A stretch of 64,000 nucleotides of DNA from Lachnospiraceae bacterium (GCA_028689585.1 JAQVCW010000001.1:186001-250000); one strand, 5' to 3'; counted from the first letter of the stretch, positions 51,459-61,183 are shown. Notes: generated from the sequence alone by a model not told the origin. Program-made: numbers and translations.

Positions 51459-52334
51459 TCAGATCTGCTCCGGCAGCTTTTTGGAGCATGCGATGGCGAT
51501 CGAGCCCGGTCCGATGTGGCAGGATACGCTGAGGGAAAGGGGATTCATCACGATTTCATGATCCGGATAAACCTTTTGAACCTCTTCCTTCCATACCTGT
51601 GCTTCTTTGTCATCGCCGGAATACGCCACGTCGATCCACATACAGCTTCCGTCTTCCTTCACCTGAAAACGGTCTCTGAAGTCTTTCGCGATCGCATCCA
51701 GCATGGTGTTTTTCGCTGCTTTCAGCGTACGGCATTTTGCGAAAGCATCCAGTTTTTCTCCCTGGATCTGCAGTACCGGTTTCAGGCGGAGCAGGGTGCC
51801 AAGCGCTGCGGCGGCCGGTGTGATGCGTCCGCCCTTTTTCAGATATTTTAAGGTATCCAACGTAATATAAATGCTGGAATCATATTTGGTTTTCTCCAGA
51901 TATTCTCTGATCCCGGCTGCATCCATCCCCCGACCGGCCAGTTCTTTTGCATCCAGAACCGTCCGCCTCTGGGTGATGGAGATTCTCTGGTTGTTCACTA
52001 CCTGAACCTTCCCGTCATATTCCCGGGACAGTGCCATGGCCGTCTCACAGGAGCTGGATAATCCGCTGGACATGGGAATATAGACAATCTCGTCATTCTC
52101 CTGCAACAGCCTGTCCCACAGCTCCATCACATCGCCCACCGCCGGCATGGAGGTGGAAATATCAGCATCATCCATCAGTTTCTGATAGAATTCTGCCTGT
52201 GTCAATGTCAAATCTTCAAAATACAGTTCCCCGTCAATATAAAATGGCATCGGGACCACATGTATTCCCAGCTCTCTGCCCTGAGCCTGCGTAATGCCGC
52301 TGTTACTGTCTGTCACAATTGCAATTTTGCCCAT
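51459..52334 (-). CDS. DegV family fatty-acid-binding protein
   Basis: 291 residues. N-terminal IAIVTDSNSGITQAQGRELG, then PMPFYIDGELYFED, the MPAVGD loop and SSGLSSSCETA with the fatty-acid carboxylate-binding serines. C-terminal lipid-binding domain (DTLKYLKKGGRI). DegV/FakB proteins carry fatty acids for FakA kinase. Paralogue specificity is unknown. Follows the Hpt gene by 17 bases. Confidence 0.9.
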   Translation of the reverse strand: MGKIAIVTDSNSGITQAQGRELGIHVVPMPFYIDGELYFEDLTLTQAEFYQKLMDDADISTSMPAVGDVMELWDRLLQENDEIVYIPMSSGLSSSCETAMALSREYDGKVQVVNNQRISITQRRTVLDAKELAGRGMDAAGIREYLEKTKYDSSIYITLDTLKYLKKGGRITPAAAALGTLLRLKPVLQIQGEKLDAFAKCRTLKAAKNTMLDAIAKDFRDRFQVKEDGSCMWIDVAYSGDDKEAQVWKEEVQKVYPDHEIVMNPLSLSVSCHIGPGSIAIACSKKLPEQI

Positions 52335-52351
52335 TCCGTACTCCTTTTATT

Positions 52352-52708
52352 TCATCCTTCATCTGCTGATGCCCGAATACAGGCGCACACCTTCTCGTAC
52401 TCAAACTTCAATGCAGGGTATTTTTCCTTTGCCGCTTCCAGATTGCCTGTGCGAAGCGCTTCTACCATCGGTGTCAGGGGCTCCGTGATACAGTGAAAGC
52501 TCAGATTGCCCGCGATCCCCTTTAATGTGTGTGCCGCTCTAAATGCATTTTCCACATCATCCGCATCCATAGCCTGTATCAAAGCCTGATAGGACGGATC
52601 ATCAATAAATTTGATCACAAATTTTTCGTATAAATTCGTATGACCTGCAAATCTTTTCACGCCTTCATCATAATCAATCCCTATTGCCTGCATCTTTTCT
52701 CTATTCAT
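52352..52708 (-). CDS. Orphan Hpt-domain phosphotransfer protein
   Basis: 118 residues, all one Hpt four-helix bundle. The phosphoacceptor is H60 in AAHTLKGIAGNLS. No kinase or receiver is fused. Such small Hpt proteins relay phosphate between a hybrid kinase and a response regulator; the partner is not in this window. Upstream is a direct repeat GAAAGTTTAG x2 (52777-52786 and 52795-52804) with 18-base spacing. Confidence 0.9.
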   Translation of the reverse strand: MNREKMQAIGIDYDEGVKRFAGHTNLYEKFVIKFIDDPSYQALIQAMDADDVENAFRAAHTLKGIAGNLSFHCITEPLTPMVEALRTGNLEAAKEKYPALKFEYEKVCACIRASADEG

Positions 52709-52821
52709 AATTTTTTCCTTCTCTCAGCCATTCAATTCATACAAATCCATTGTTTCACATTTTAAACTAAGATATAGAAAGTTTAGCACAACTTGAAAGT
52801 TTAGTCCATAGAAAAAACTTC

Positions 52822-52874
52822 CCGCAAAAATAAGAGCTGCTGCCCGGCCGATTGTCAGCCGGAGCAACAGCTCC
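52822..52874 (-). terminator. Terminator after fba
   Basis: GAGCTGTTGCTCCGGC / GCCGGGCAGCAGCTC stem, one bulge, followed on the minus strand by TTATTTTT. Confidence 0.85.
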
Positions 52875-52902
52875 TTCTATTTCATTTTATTGAATTTAAT
52901 TC

Positions 52903-53841
52903 TCAAGCTTTTCCTTCGCTGCCCAGTACTTCTTTGATCTTATGAGCTACAACAGCTTTTACGTTAGCACGGCCAACGGTCAGGTACTGTCTCGGATCAA
53001 AATAATCCGGATGCTGATTCATCACTTCACGGATACCGGCAGTCAGGCCCAGACGAAGATCGGAGTCGATGTTGATCTTGCAAACTGCAGATCTTGCTGC
53101 TTCACGAAGCTGATCTTCCGGAACACCGATTGCATCCTGCAGTTTTCCGCCGTTGTCATTGATGATCTTAACATATTCCTGAGGAACAGAAGATGCACCA
53201 TGAAGAACGATTGGGAATCCCGGGATTCTCTGCTCGATCTCATGAAGAATGTCGAAACGAAGCTGTGGCTTTGTGCCCGGTTTGAATTTGAATGCGCCAT
53301 GGCTGGTTCCGATAGCGATTGCCAGGGAATCTACACCGGTCTTGCTTACAAATTCTTCTACTTCATCCGGCTGAGTGTAAGAAGAATCTTCTGCTGATAC
53401 TTTAACGTCATCCTCGATACCAGCCAGTTTACCAAGTTCTGCTTCTACTACTACGCCATGAGCGTGAGCATATTCTACTACTTTCTTGGTTACTTCGATG
53501 TTTTCTTTGAAGTCATAGTGAGATCCGTCGATCATAACTGAGGAGAAACCACCATCGATACAGGATTTGCAGATTTCGAAATCAGCGCCGTGATCCAGAT
53601 GCAGAGCGATCGGGATGTTAGGGTTTTCAATGATAGCTGCTTCAACCAGTTTAGTCAGGTAAGTATGGTTAGCATACTTTCTTGCACCTGCTGATACCTG
53701 AAGAATAATTGGGGAATTCAGTTCTCCGGCTGCCTCTGTGATAGCCTGAACGATCTCCATGTTGTTTACATTGAATGCACCGATTGCGTATCCGCCTTCA
53801 TAAGCTTTTTTGAACATTTCTGTTGTGGTAACTAATGACAT
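52903..53841 (-). CDS. fba: Class II fructose-1,6-bisphosphate aldolase
   Basis: 312 residues, the GatY/KbaY-size group. SLVTTTEMFKKAYEGGYAIGAFNV at the start, HLDHGADFE with the catalytic Asp and zinc His, and VVVEAELGKLAG and GIAIGTSHGAFK in the middle. It splits fructose-1,6-bisphosphate in glycolysis. GGAAGG precedes the ATG. Own promoter and terminator, strongly expressed by its codon choice. Confidence 0.94.
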   Translation of the reverse strand: MSLVTTTEMFKKAYEGGYAIGAFNVNNMEIVQAITEAAGELNSPIILQVSAGARKYANHTYLTKLVEAAIIENPNIPIALHLDHGADFEICKSCIDGGFSSVMIDGSHYDFKENIEVTKKVVEYAHAHGVVVEAELGKLAGIEDDVKVSAEDSSYTQPDEVEEFVSKTGVDSLAIAIGTSHGAFKFKPGTKPQLRFDILHEIEQRIPGFPIVLHGASSVPQEYVKIINDNGGKLQDAIGVPEDQLREAARSAVCKINIDSDLRLGLTAGIREVMNQHPDYFDPRQYLTVGRANVKAVVAHKIKEVLGSEGKA

Positions 53842-53915
53842 AATTGTTTTTCCTTCCTTTCTTTTGGGAACTCATTTGAAAAACCGAAACGGCACTTTGC
53901 CGCTTCTATGTACAA

Positions 53916-53944
53916 TATTATAACCGCTTTTTTCCGAATTGGCA
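53916..53944 (-). promoter_or_regulatory. fba promoter
   Basis: -35 TTGCCA (53944-53939), 17-base spacer, -10 TATAAT (53921-53916); divergent from the amino-acid transporter promoter. Confidence 0.75.
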
Positions 53945-54015
53945 ACCTGGGAATTCTTGAAGTTTTAAAAAATACCTAAATTTTACATAAATTTCTCAGT
54001 AAGCGCCTGAAACAA

Positions 54016-54044
54016 TTGACTTTATCCTTTTCTTTCCTTATAAT
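54016..54044 (+). promoter_or_regulatory. Promoter of the amino-acid ABC operon
   Basis: -35 TTGACT (54016-54021), 17-base spacer, -10 TATAAT (54039-54044). Transcription would begin near 54051. Confidence 0.85.
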
Positions 54045-54058
54045 TATACATCAGGGAA

Positions 54059-54095
54059 CGCAAAGGAGCGAGCTTCGCTCTTTTGCGCTCTTTTT
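54059..54095 (+). terminator. Terminator-like hairpin in the amino-acid ABC leader
   Basis: 13-bp stem CGCAAAGGAGCGA / TCGCTCTTTTGCG (one G:U), three-base loop, then CTCTTTTT. It lies only eight bases after the likely start and 34 bases before the substrate-binding gene, so it would act as an attenuator or a 5' protective hairpin. Confidence 0.7.
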
Positions 54096-54128
54096 CAAGA
54101 TACTTCACCCAACAGGAGGAAAAAGAGT

Positions 54129-54968
54129 ATGAAAAACAATGCAAAGAAAACCGTAAGTATTTTACTGGCAGCCACCACGATGGCCGCTATGGCTGTGACT
54201 GCTTCTGCAGAGGAAGCCAAGACTCTGACAGTGGCCATGGAATGCAGCTACGCTCCATACAACTGGACACAGTCCGACGATTCCAACGGCGCAGTTGAGA
54301 TCTCCGGAAGCCCTGATTATGCTTATGGCTATGATGTTATGATGGCAAAGCATATTGCTGAGGAATTGGGATATAATCTGGAAATCATGAAGCTGGACTG
54401 GGATTCACTGGTTCCGGCGGTTCAGTCCGGTACGGTTGACTGTGTCATCGCAGGCCAGTCCATCACCGCTCCGCGCCAGGAAATGGTAGATTTCACTTCT
54501 CCGTATTACTATGCTACCATCGTGACTCTGGTGAAAGCTGACAGCAACTATGCCAATGCTGCCGGTGTCTCTGATCTGGCAGGCGCATCCTGTACCTCAC
54601 AGCAGAACACGATCTGGTATGATACCTGTCTGCCTCAGATCCCGGATGCCAACATTCTTCCGGCTCAGGAATCCGCTCCCGCCATGGTCATGGCATTAAA
54701 GACAGGCGGATGTGATCTGGTCGTGACTGATATGCCTACCGGAACTGCTGCATGTGCATCTGATGATACGCTGAAGCTGCTGGATTTCACGGGTACCGAC
54801 GATGCTTTCCAGGTATCTGACGAAGATATCAACATCGGAATTTCCCTGCAGAAGGGCAACACAGAACTTAAGGATGAGATCAACAGTGTACTGGAAAAGA
54901 TGACAGAAGATGACTTCAAAGCCATGATGGATGAAGCAATTTCCGTACAGCCTCTTTCCCAGGAATAA
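54129..54968 (+). CDS. Amino-acid ABC transporter substrate-binding protein
   Basis: 279 residues. A signal peptide ends at ASA-EE near residue 27; then VAMECSYAPYNWTQ, GYDVMMAKHIAEELG, DWDSLVPAVQSGTVDCVIAG and DFTSPYYYA are the fold of SBP family 3 (glutamine, histidine and arginine type). Unusually for a Gram-positive, there is no lipobox cysteine at the cleavage site, so it may not be lipid-anchored. AGGAGG precedes the ATG. First gene of the operon. Confidence 0.92.
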   Translation: MKNNAKKTVSILLAATTMAAMAVTASAEEAKTLTVAMECSYAPYNWTQSDDSNGAVEISGSPDYAYGYDVMMAKHIAEELGYNLEIMKLDWDSLVPAVQSGTVDCVIAGQSITAPRQEMVDFTSPYYYATIVTLVKADSNYANAAGVSDLAGASCTSQQNTIWYDTCLPQIPDANILPAQESAPAMVMALKTGGCDLVVTDMPTGTAACASDDTLKLLDFTGTDDAFQVSDEDINIGISLQKGNTELKDEINSVLEKMTEDDFKAMMDEAISVQPLSQE

Positions 54969-54975
54969 TTTCACC

Positions 54976-55077
54976 AACGCCTCTGCGTTCTTGGCAGGAG
55001 ATCAGACTCCTGCCGGAACAAACCTGTTACTTTCTCTCCGCCTGTCAAGGTGAGAGTCTTATCTTCTTTCAAGATAA
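54976..55077 (+). promoter_or_regulatory. Intercistronic hairpins between binding protein and permease
   Basis: Holds the dispersed AACGC-CTCT-GCGTT repeat (54976-54990), then GGCAGGAG / CTCCTGCC (54993-55014), an 8-bp stem, then TTATCTT / AAGATAA (55059-55077) right before the permease ribosome site. Such hairpins usually let the binding protein be made in excess. Confidence 0.5.
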
Positions 55078-55093
55078 AAGGAGTTGAATATTT

Positions 55094-55891
55094 ATGCCAG
55101 ATACGTTTGGCGGCAGAATTGTTTTTCTGCTGCAAAAATCTGGCTGGTCTTTTGTTCGCGGGGCCGGAATTTCTCTGATCCTGGCCCTGATCGGTACGCT
55201 GATCGGCTGTATTATCGGCTTTGCCGTCGGCATCGTCCAGACCATCCCCATTGCCAAAAAAGACCATCCAGTAAAAAAAATACTGCTTCATATTTTAAAA
55301 TTTATTTTAAACGCCTATGTGGAAATTTTCCGCGGAACCCCCATGATGGCTCAGGCCATGCTGATTTTTTACGGTTCTACCGCCTTGTTTAATATCCACA
55401 TGTCCACTTTCTTCGCCGCTGTTTTTATTGTGTCCATTAATACCGGGGCTTACATGGCGGAAACCGTCCGGGGCGGTATCCTCTCCATCGATACCGGACA
55501 GACAGAAGGAGCAAAAGCCATTGGCATGACTCACTTTCAGACCATGCTCAATGTAATCCTTCCCCAGGCCCTGCGAAATATCATGCCTCAGATTGGAAAC
55601 AACCTGATCATCAATATCAAGGATACCTGTGTTCTTTCCATCATTGGAACGGTGGAGCTGTTCTATGCTGCAAAGGGCACGGCAGGCTCCTATTATACTT
55701 ATTTTGAATCCTTTACCATTGCCATGGTCATTTACTTTATCATGACCTTTACCTGTTCCCGGATTCTGCGGCATTTTGAAGGAAAGCTGGATGGCCCGGA
55801 CAATTTTGACCTGGCTACCACCGATACTCTGGCGCACACCAGCGGCATGAGCAAGTATCCGGATAAGAAGGGAGGCAGCGACAATGAGTAA
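55094..55891 (+). CDS. Amino-acid ABC transporter permease
   Basis: 265 residues, five or six transmembrane helices. The EAA loop is [20 protein letters not shown] and the HisM/GlnP-like entry is [24 protein letters not shown] precedes the ATG. The ATPase gene begins eight bases before its stop. Charged C-terminal tail ([13 protein letters not shown]). Confidence 0.93.
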   Translation: MPDTFGGRIVFLLQKSGWSFVRGAGISLILALIGTLIGCIIGFAVGIVQTIPIAKKDHPVKKILLHILKFILNAYVEIFRGTPMMAQAMLIFYGSTALFNIHMSTFFAAVFIVSINTGAYMAETVRGGILSIDTGQTEGAKAIGMTHFQTMLNVILPQALRNIMPQIGNNLIINIKDTCVLSIIGTVELFYAAKGTAGSYYTYFESFTIAMVIYFIMTFTCSRILRHFEGKLDGPDNFDLATTDTLAHTSGMSKYPDKKGGSDNE

Positions 55892-56630
55892 TCAGGACAC
55901 CATTCTTGACATTCATCATCTCAGTAAAGCCTTTGGTACCAATGTGGTGTTAAAGGATATTGATTTTTCCGTGCACCAGGGAGATGTGACCTGTATCATC
56001 GGGGCCTCCGGTTCCGGAAAATCCACCCTGCTCCGCTGTCTGAACCTGCTGGAGACACCTACCTCCGGCGAAGTGCTCTACCACGGAGAGGATATTACCG
56101 GCAGCAAGGTAAATGCAGCAAGCTACCGTTCCCATGTGGGCATGGTATTTCAGAGTTTTAATTTATTTAACAATATGAACGTGCTGAAAAACTGCATGGT
56201 CGGGCAGACCAAGGTACTGAAAAAAAGTGAAGAAGATGCCAGAAAATCTGCCTTATTCTTCCTGGAAAAGGTGGGCATGGCCCCTTATATCAATGCCAAG
56301 CCCCGCCAGCTCTCCGGCGGTCAGAAACAGCGTGTGGCAATCGCCCGAGCCCTGGCCATGGAGCCCGAAGTGCTGCTTTTTGATGAACCCACCTCCGCAC
56401 TGGATCCCCAGATGGTAGGCGAGGTACTGGAAGTTATGCGTACCCTGGCCCATGAGGGCCTGACCATGATCATCGTCACCCATGAAATGGCCTTTGCCCG
56501 CGACGTATCCAGCCACGTAGTATTCATGGCCGACGGTGTGATCGCAGAAGAAGGACAGCCCTCTCAGATTTTTGAAACCCCTCAAAATCCTCAGACAAAG
56601 GATTTTCTGAGCCGGTTTATGCGGGGATAA
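55884..56630 (+). CDS. Amino-acid ABC transporter ATPase (GlnQ/HisP type)
   Basis: 248 residues. Walker [10 protein letters not shown] near 39-47, signature [19 protein letters not shown] near 144, Walker [14 protein letters not shown], and switch His in [12 protein letters not shown]. It powers the neighbouring permease. Ends at a strong terminator. Confidence 0.94.
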   Translation: MSNQDTILDIHHLSKAFGTNVVLKDIDFSVHQGDVTCIIGASGSGKSTLLRCLNLLETPTSGEVLYHGEDITGSKVNAASYRSHVGMVFQSFNLFNNMNVLKNCMVGQTKVLKKSEEDARKSALFFLEKVGMAPYINAKPRQLSGGQKQRVAIARALAMEPEVLLFDEPTSALDPQMVGEVLEVMRTLAHEGLTMIIVTHEMAFARDVSSHVVFMADGVIAEEGQPSQIFETPQNPQTKDFLSRFMRG

Positions 56631-56683
56631 TAGTTAACATAAGTCTCCGCTGAGACAGAAAGGCATGTTTACAGCCATTTGCA

Positions 56684-56729
56684 AACGGCCCTGCAAGAGC
56701 AGAAATACTCTTGCAGGGCCGTTGTTTTG
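56684..56729 (+). terminator. Terminator of the amino-acid ABC operon
   Basis: Perfect 16-bp stem AACGGCCCTGCAAGAG / CTCTTGCAGGGCCGTT with an eight-base loop, then GTTTTGC. Confidence 0.92.
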
Positions 56730-56791
56730 CATCATAGGATTCGTGTACTTTTATTCGAGAACAGCTTTTGGTATATGGATATGTGCCGGCA

Positions 56792-59700
56792 TTAACGTCT
56801 GTTCTTCCTTCTTCTTATCATGACAACCACCAGAATGATAATCACGATCGCTGCTGCGATGAGAACGATCAGCAGTATGGTAATCGGTGTGTTGTCTCCG
56901 GTCTTGGTGCTGCTGCCGCTGTTTCCATCATTTGCTGCTGACTGAGCGGCTGCCAGAGCAGAGCCGTCACCAGCCATTCCGCTGGTAGGATCTGCGAGCT
57001 GCTGTGCCACTTTACCGCCGCTGATGACATCATTGGTGACTACCACTTCATTTGTCATATTCTTTGCGTTCAGCGTCACGGAGCTCTTATTCAGGCTGAT
57101 ATTATAGCCAAATTCCTCTCCGCCGGTGAGCACTTTTCCGTTCTCGTCCACTTCCGCGAAATAGAACGTAACTTCTTTGGAAGCAACCTTGCTCAGATTC
57201 ACTTTCAGGGATGCTGACAATTCACTGGCATCGCTGAAGGTCATTGCTTTCTTATACCGCAGCGTCTTCAGAGCCGCATCATCAAAAATACCGATGTAAT
57301 ATACGGAATTGACACGAATTGCGGATCCGTTATAGGTTACCTTCTTTGTCAGAGTCAGGGTTGCCTTGTTTTTCTCCAGATCAATTCCGGTTTCACTCTC
57401 CGTCGCTGTCTCAGATTCTGTAGCCTGTGTTATTTTTTTATTTGTAATCGTCAAAGACTGTGTTGCAGTGTCTTTTCTGTTCAGCGTGATCTGAGTGGGA
57501 TTCATGGTAACTGTATAGCTGTTTCCGCCTGCAATGCTGTTTCCGTTTGCATCTTCTTCTACGAAGTAATAGGTCTGAGAAGCATCGCTTTGCAGAGTCA
57601 CTTTAATGCCGGATGTGACAGAAGATTTTCCATTCATCTTAAATGCCTGTCTTCCGCAGCTCACATCCTTGCCGCCGGTGGTGCTTTTCCGGTAGACATG
57701 TACATAAAATGTCTCATTGCTGACCGCCGCCGCACCTGAAGCATCCTGAGTTACGATGGTTACATTGAAACCACCGGTATAGGTGAAGCCGCCCGGCTTT
57801 TCAAAATAATTATTCTGCATTGTGACGTATTCCGGATCTGCCGGTAAGGCACCGTCTGTATTTGATTTGATCACTACCTTCTCTGTTGCAGTGCCGCCAT
57901 GCTGATACGTCACATAGAACTTGTCCACAGCAGTCTTGCTGTCCTTTTCCAGTCCCACCAGCTTTCCATACTGATCGGTTTCTCCCACATAATAGGTTCC
58001 GTTTTCCAGCTTTTCAAACTTTGTACTGCCGGATACTTTCTTTTTCGCTATCGTAATGGCATTTACATCGCTGACACGTTTTGTCTTTGCCGCATCGCTG
58101 AACAGTGCCGCATAATAGACTGCTCCGTTTGTTGCATAGATTTCGCTGCTGTCATGGTAATTCTGCTTCTGCACTGTGATTGTGCCGCCGGCCACTGTAC
58201 TCACTTTTTTATTTTTAAAGATCAGAGTACCGTCTGCCCCCACATGGGCTGCCGTATTCGGATCAGCAGCATCCGCCGCAACCGTTACTTTTTTGTCCTG
58301 ATCCATTGCCACTACAATTTTCAGTTCGGAGTATCCGTCAAAGGTGTATCCCGTTTTCGTCTTAATCTCCGCTATCACGAAGGGCTTGGTACCTCCGGCG
58401 GTCAGATCCTTGATCAATGCTGCATACAGAGTGGAATCCAGGCTCAGGCTCATATGCTGTGCCTGAGATACAAAGGTATAGGGATTGCCGCTGGCATCCT
58501 TGAGAACCGCACCTGCTGCATCCTTAATGACAAATTCTGCTCCATCCAGATAAGTAGTCTCTGACTCACTGTCCTGTACTTCCAGAGACAGCATCAGGCC
58601 TACATTCTCAGGATCCGCTTTCTGATCTATCATTGTAATGTCTGTTATCGTCTGATTTGCCGCGTTTTTCATCACTGCCTTGCTGTTGTCCGTTTCGATC
58701 GCAGCGCTGAAATAGAAATCTGCTGCCATGGCATAACCGGAAGGTGTGGTCAATTCACGGATGACATAAGAGCCCCCCGGGATCAGCCGGGTACTGATGT
58801 CTACTGCCGGAGTCGCTGCTGCTGTGGTCCAGCGGTAAATCTCTGCACCTTTCGCAAATGCAGTGCTTCCCTTTGTATAAGCAGCGTCCTGTTCCGCCTG
58901 GTTTTTAATCGTCACATCTTCCTTCGGAACGATATCCGCTGCTGCAAACAGCGCAAGAACCGCTCCCTCCACCGGCTCACTATTCTGATCCAATTTAGAC
59001 ACAGGGAATGCATTGACCGTAACGGAGGCTGCTCTCGTCTCCCCTGCCAGTGCTCCTGTCTCAGTCTGCATCGAGATCTCTTCCTCTGTCTCGGTTTCCG
59101 TCTCTGTCTCTCCTTCGCTTTCCAGAAGTTCCTCTGTCACCGCTTCCGTGGCTTCTTCGGTCTCCGGAAGAGTCTCAGGGGATGTTTCCGTTTCGCTCAG
59201 TGCCTCTGTCTCGCTGGTCAGTTCTGTTTCCGATTCTTCGGTGGCCGATTCTGTTGCTTCCCCGGAACCTGCCTCGGTAGTTCCTTCGGTTGTTTCTTCT
59301 GTTGTTTCTTCTGTTGTCTTATCGGAACCCGCTTCGGTATCTTCTTCCGTTGCTTTCTCGCCGTTTGTTTTCTCTGTTATCTTTTCAATGGCTTCTTCCG
59401 TTGTTTTATCTGTAGCCGCTTCCGTGGCTTCTTCCGTTGTTTTATCTGTAGCCGCTTCGGTGGCTTCTTCTGTTGTTTTATCTGTCGCCGTTTCGGTGGC
59501 TTCTTCTGTTGTTTTATCTGTCGCCTCTTCCGTGGCTTCTTCCGTTGTTTTATCTGTAGCCGCTTCGGTGGCTTTTTCGGTTGTTTTATCTGTAGCCGCT
59601 TCGGTGGCTTCTTCGGTGGTTTCTTCCGTTTCCGGTGTCTTTCCTTCTTTACCGGCCACTGCACCGGTCACATTATCTGCCTTTACTGTATCGGCATAAG

Positions 59701-61096
59701 CAGCACCAAGAAGTCCGCCAAATGCCTCCAAAGTTCCGTCCGGTATCAGATAAGTTCCCAGGCCTTCGCTATCCAGTGATGCATTTCCGGTATATGCAGC
59801 AAAAGAAGTTCCATTTTCCGCTACTACATTATATATGACCTTTCCGGCATAGGACGCATACTCTCCTGTCACCGCATTGCCATCGTATACAGCCTCGTAT
59901 ACCGGAAGTGTCAGCGCTGCTCCTGCTTCGCCGGCCGCTATATTTACTACCACATAGGAGTCTGTCACATCGATGCTTCCATCTGTCAGGACAGCCTTCA
60001 GCGGTTCTGTATTTACAGTTCCATCCTCATCCGTATAGAGGTTCACAACCGCAACATCAGCCGACCCCTGAGCATTCGCCAGAGTCAATGCATAACCTGA
60101 CAGGCTGGCTAAGATAGAAGCACTGGCATCTCCGGCCACCTCCGGTGACTCCTCTCCTGCGTAATCATTGGCTGCTACCGCATACTCCACAGCGCCGCCC
60201 AATCCGCTGAGCAAATCCGTTCCCGTGAGCACAGCTCCATCATTTTGACGGTTCTGAAGTCCTGCTATGCCGAAAACAGTTTTTCCATCCTCCAGCGAAA
60301 ATTCAGCATCCCATACTTTGCGCGTATCATCTAATTTCAGTTCAACTGCACTGACCGCTTCTTTTTTCCCGATCGTATAGACGTCTGCCTCTCCCTGGGC
60401 ATATTCCTGCAGCCCAAGTTCCAGTCCGTCTTTCCATTTAATGGTCACCTTTATCTTGCCGGAAGGATTTACTGCCTGTCCATCTTTCGTAAAGGTAAGC
60501 TGATAAAACAATTCATCTGCCAGTTCACGGTGATCCTGTTCTGTCAGTTCCTGCAGTTTCTTTTTTGCATCCTGATATACGTCCCGGGAAGCCTTTTCTG
60601 TAATACTGCTGACAGAAAACTCCGTATCGGCCGCCAAAGCATTTTTCGTATCCAGCTTCACTGTGACTTCCATGGTATCATCAGACCAGGTAAATGTATC
60701 ACTTTTAGCTTCCGTCTCGGTCACTTTCTCCGTGAGCGCTTCGGTAGCCTTTTCTGTGAGTTTCTCTGTTGGCTTTTCGGTCGGTGCTTCGGTCGGTGCC
60801 TCAGTGGGCGTTTCCGTCGGTGCTTCGGTGGGCGGTTCCGTCGGTGCTTCCGTAGGCGGTTCTGTCGGTGCCTCAGTGGGTGCTTCCGTCGGTGCCTCAG
60901 TAGGAGCTTCCGTCGGTGCCTCAGTAGGAGCTTCCGTCGGCGCCTCAGTAGGTGCTTCCGTCGGTGCTTCCGTTACTGTGAGTGTCTCAGCAGCTTCCTG
61001 TGTCTCACCCTCAGCAAAAGCGCTAAATCCGCTCTGACCTGCCAGCATAGATGCTGCCATCAGCAGAGCCATTATTTTTCTGCTTCTTTTTTTCAT
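56792..61096 (-). CDS. Large LPXTG-like surface protein with TEAP repeats
   Basis: 1434 residues. Signal peptide (MALLMAASMLAGQSGFSAFAE), about 17 TEAP/TEPP repeats (44-110), an N-terminal adhesin-like region (120-300), a Thr-rich stretch of TEEATEAATDKT-like 12-mers (about 490-620), a SpaA/Cna_B-like domain with a Lys in SKLDQNSEPVEGA and a Glu in VIRELTTPSGY that could form an isopeptide bond, then three related beta-sandwich modules (VYYAALFSD, TFYVHVYR and VYYIGIFDD). The C-terminus is KTGDNTPI, a hydrophobic helix and RRRKNRR, a sorting-signal-like anchor. Likely a cell-surface adhesin or pilin-like protein. A promoter is at 61248-61276. Confidence 0.87.
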   Translation of the reverse strand: MKKRSRKIMALLMAASMLAGQSGFSAFAEGETQEAAETLTVTEAPTEAPTEAPTEAPTEAPTEAPTEAPTEAPTEAPTEPPTEAPTEPPTEAPTETPTEAPTEAPTEKPTEKLTEKATEALTEKVTETEAKSDTFTWSDDTMEVTVKLDTKNALAADTEFSVSSITEKASRDVYQDAKKKLQELTEQDHRELADELFYQLTFTKDGQAVNPSGKIKVTIKWKDGLELGLQEYAQGEADVYTIGKKEAVSAVELKLDDTRKVWDAEFSLEDGKTVFGIAGLQNRQNDGAVLTGTDLLSGLGGAVEYAVAANDYAGEESPEVAGDASASILASLSGYALTLANAQGSADVAVVNLYTDEDGTVNTEPLKAVLTDGSIDVTDSYVVVNIAAGEAGAALTLPVYEAVYDGNAVTGEYASYAGKVIYNVVAENGTSFAAYTGNASLDSEGLGTYLIPDGTLEAFGGLLGAAYADTVKADNVTGAVAGKEGKTPETEETTEEATEAATDKTTEKATEAATDKTTEEATEEATDKTTEEATETATDKTTEEATEAATDKTTEEATEAATDKTTEEAIEKITEKTNGEKATEEDTEAGSDKTTEETTEETTEGTTEAGSGEATESATEESETELTSETEALSETETSPETLPETEEATEAVTEELLESEGETETETETEEEISMQTETGALAGETRAASVTVNAFPVSKLDQNSEPVEGAVLALFAAADIVPKEDVTIKNQAEQDAAYTKGSTAFAKGAEIYRWTTAAATPAVDISTRLIPGGSYVIRELTTPSGYAMAADFYFSAAIETDNSKAVMKNAANQTITDITMIDQKADPENVGLMLSLEVQDSESETTYLDGAEFVIKDAAGAVLKDASGNPYTFVSQAQHMSLSLDSTLYAALIKDLTAGGTKPFVIAEIKTKTGYTFDGYSELKIVVAMDQDKKVTVAADAADPNTAAHVGADGTLIFKNKKVSTVAGGTITVQKQNYHDSSEIYATNGAVYYAALFSDAAKTKRVSDVNAITIAKKKVSGSTKFEKLENGTYYVGETDQYGKLVGLEKDSKTAVDKFYVTYQHGGTATEKVVIKSNTDGALPADPEYVTMQNNYFEKPGGFTYTGGFNVTIVTQDASGAAAVSNETFYVHVYRKSTTGGKDVSCGRQAFKMNGKSSVTSGIKVTLQSDASQTYYFVEEDANGNSIAGGNSYTVTMNPTQITLNRKDTATQSLTITNKKITQATESETATESETGIDLEKNKATLTLTKKVTYNGSAIRVNSVYYIGIFDDAALKTLRYKKAMTFSDASELSASLKVNLSKVASKEVTFYFAEVDENGKVLTGGEEFGYNISLNKSSVTLNAKNMTNEVVVTNDVISGGKVAQQLADPTSGMAGDGSALAAAQSAANDGNSGSSTKTGDNTPITILLIVLIAAAIVIIILVVVMIRRRKNRR
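59340..59640. repeat. 36-bp repeats encoding a TTEEATEAATDK array
   Basis: About seven 36-base units, in frame in the large surface protein, with changes mostly at third positions and at a few Ala/Glu/Thr codons. Confidence 0.85.
60745..60967. repeat. 12-bp TEAP repeat array
   Basis: About 17 units, Thr-Glu-Ala-Pro or Thr-Glu-Pro-Pro, in the N-terminal part of the surface protein gene. Confidence 0.9.
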
Positions 61097-61149
61097 AATA
61101 TGATATCCCCCTTATAACGGATTGATGTATCGGTTCACGAAACATTCCG

Positions 61150-61183
61150 GGAACGCCTCTGTACTTTCGTTCTGTACGTTTCT
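61150..61183. repeat. Dispersed GAACGC repeat, degenerate copy
   Basis: GGAACGCCTCTGTACTTTCG then TTCTGTACG, in the leader of the surface protein gene. Less palindromic than the other copies. Confidence 0.35.

Noticed and set aside
59013-59699. Long plus-strand ORF rich in Val and Ser
   Set aside because: Antisense of the Thr/Glu repeats in the 1434-residue surface protein. Low complexity, no ribosome site.
60530-61117. Plus-strand ORFs over the TEAP repeats
   Set aside because: Antisense of the TEAP array; the minus frame has a signal peptide and a good start.
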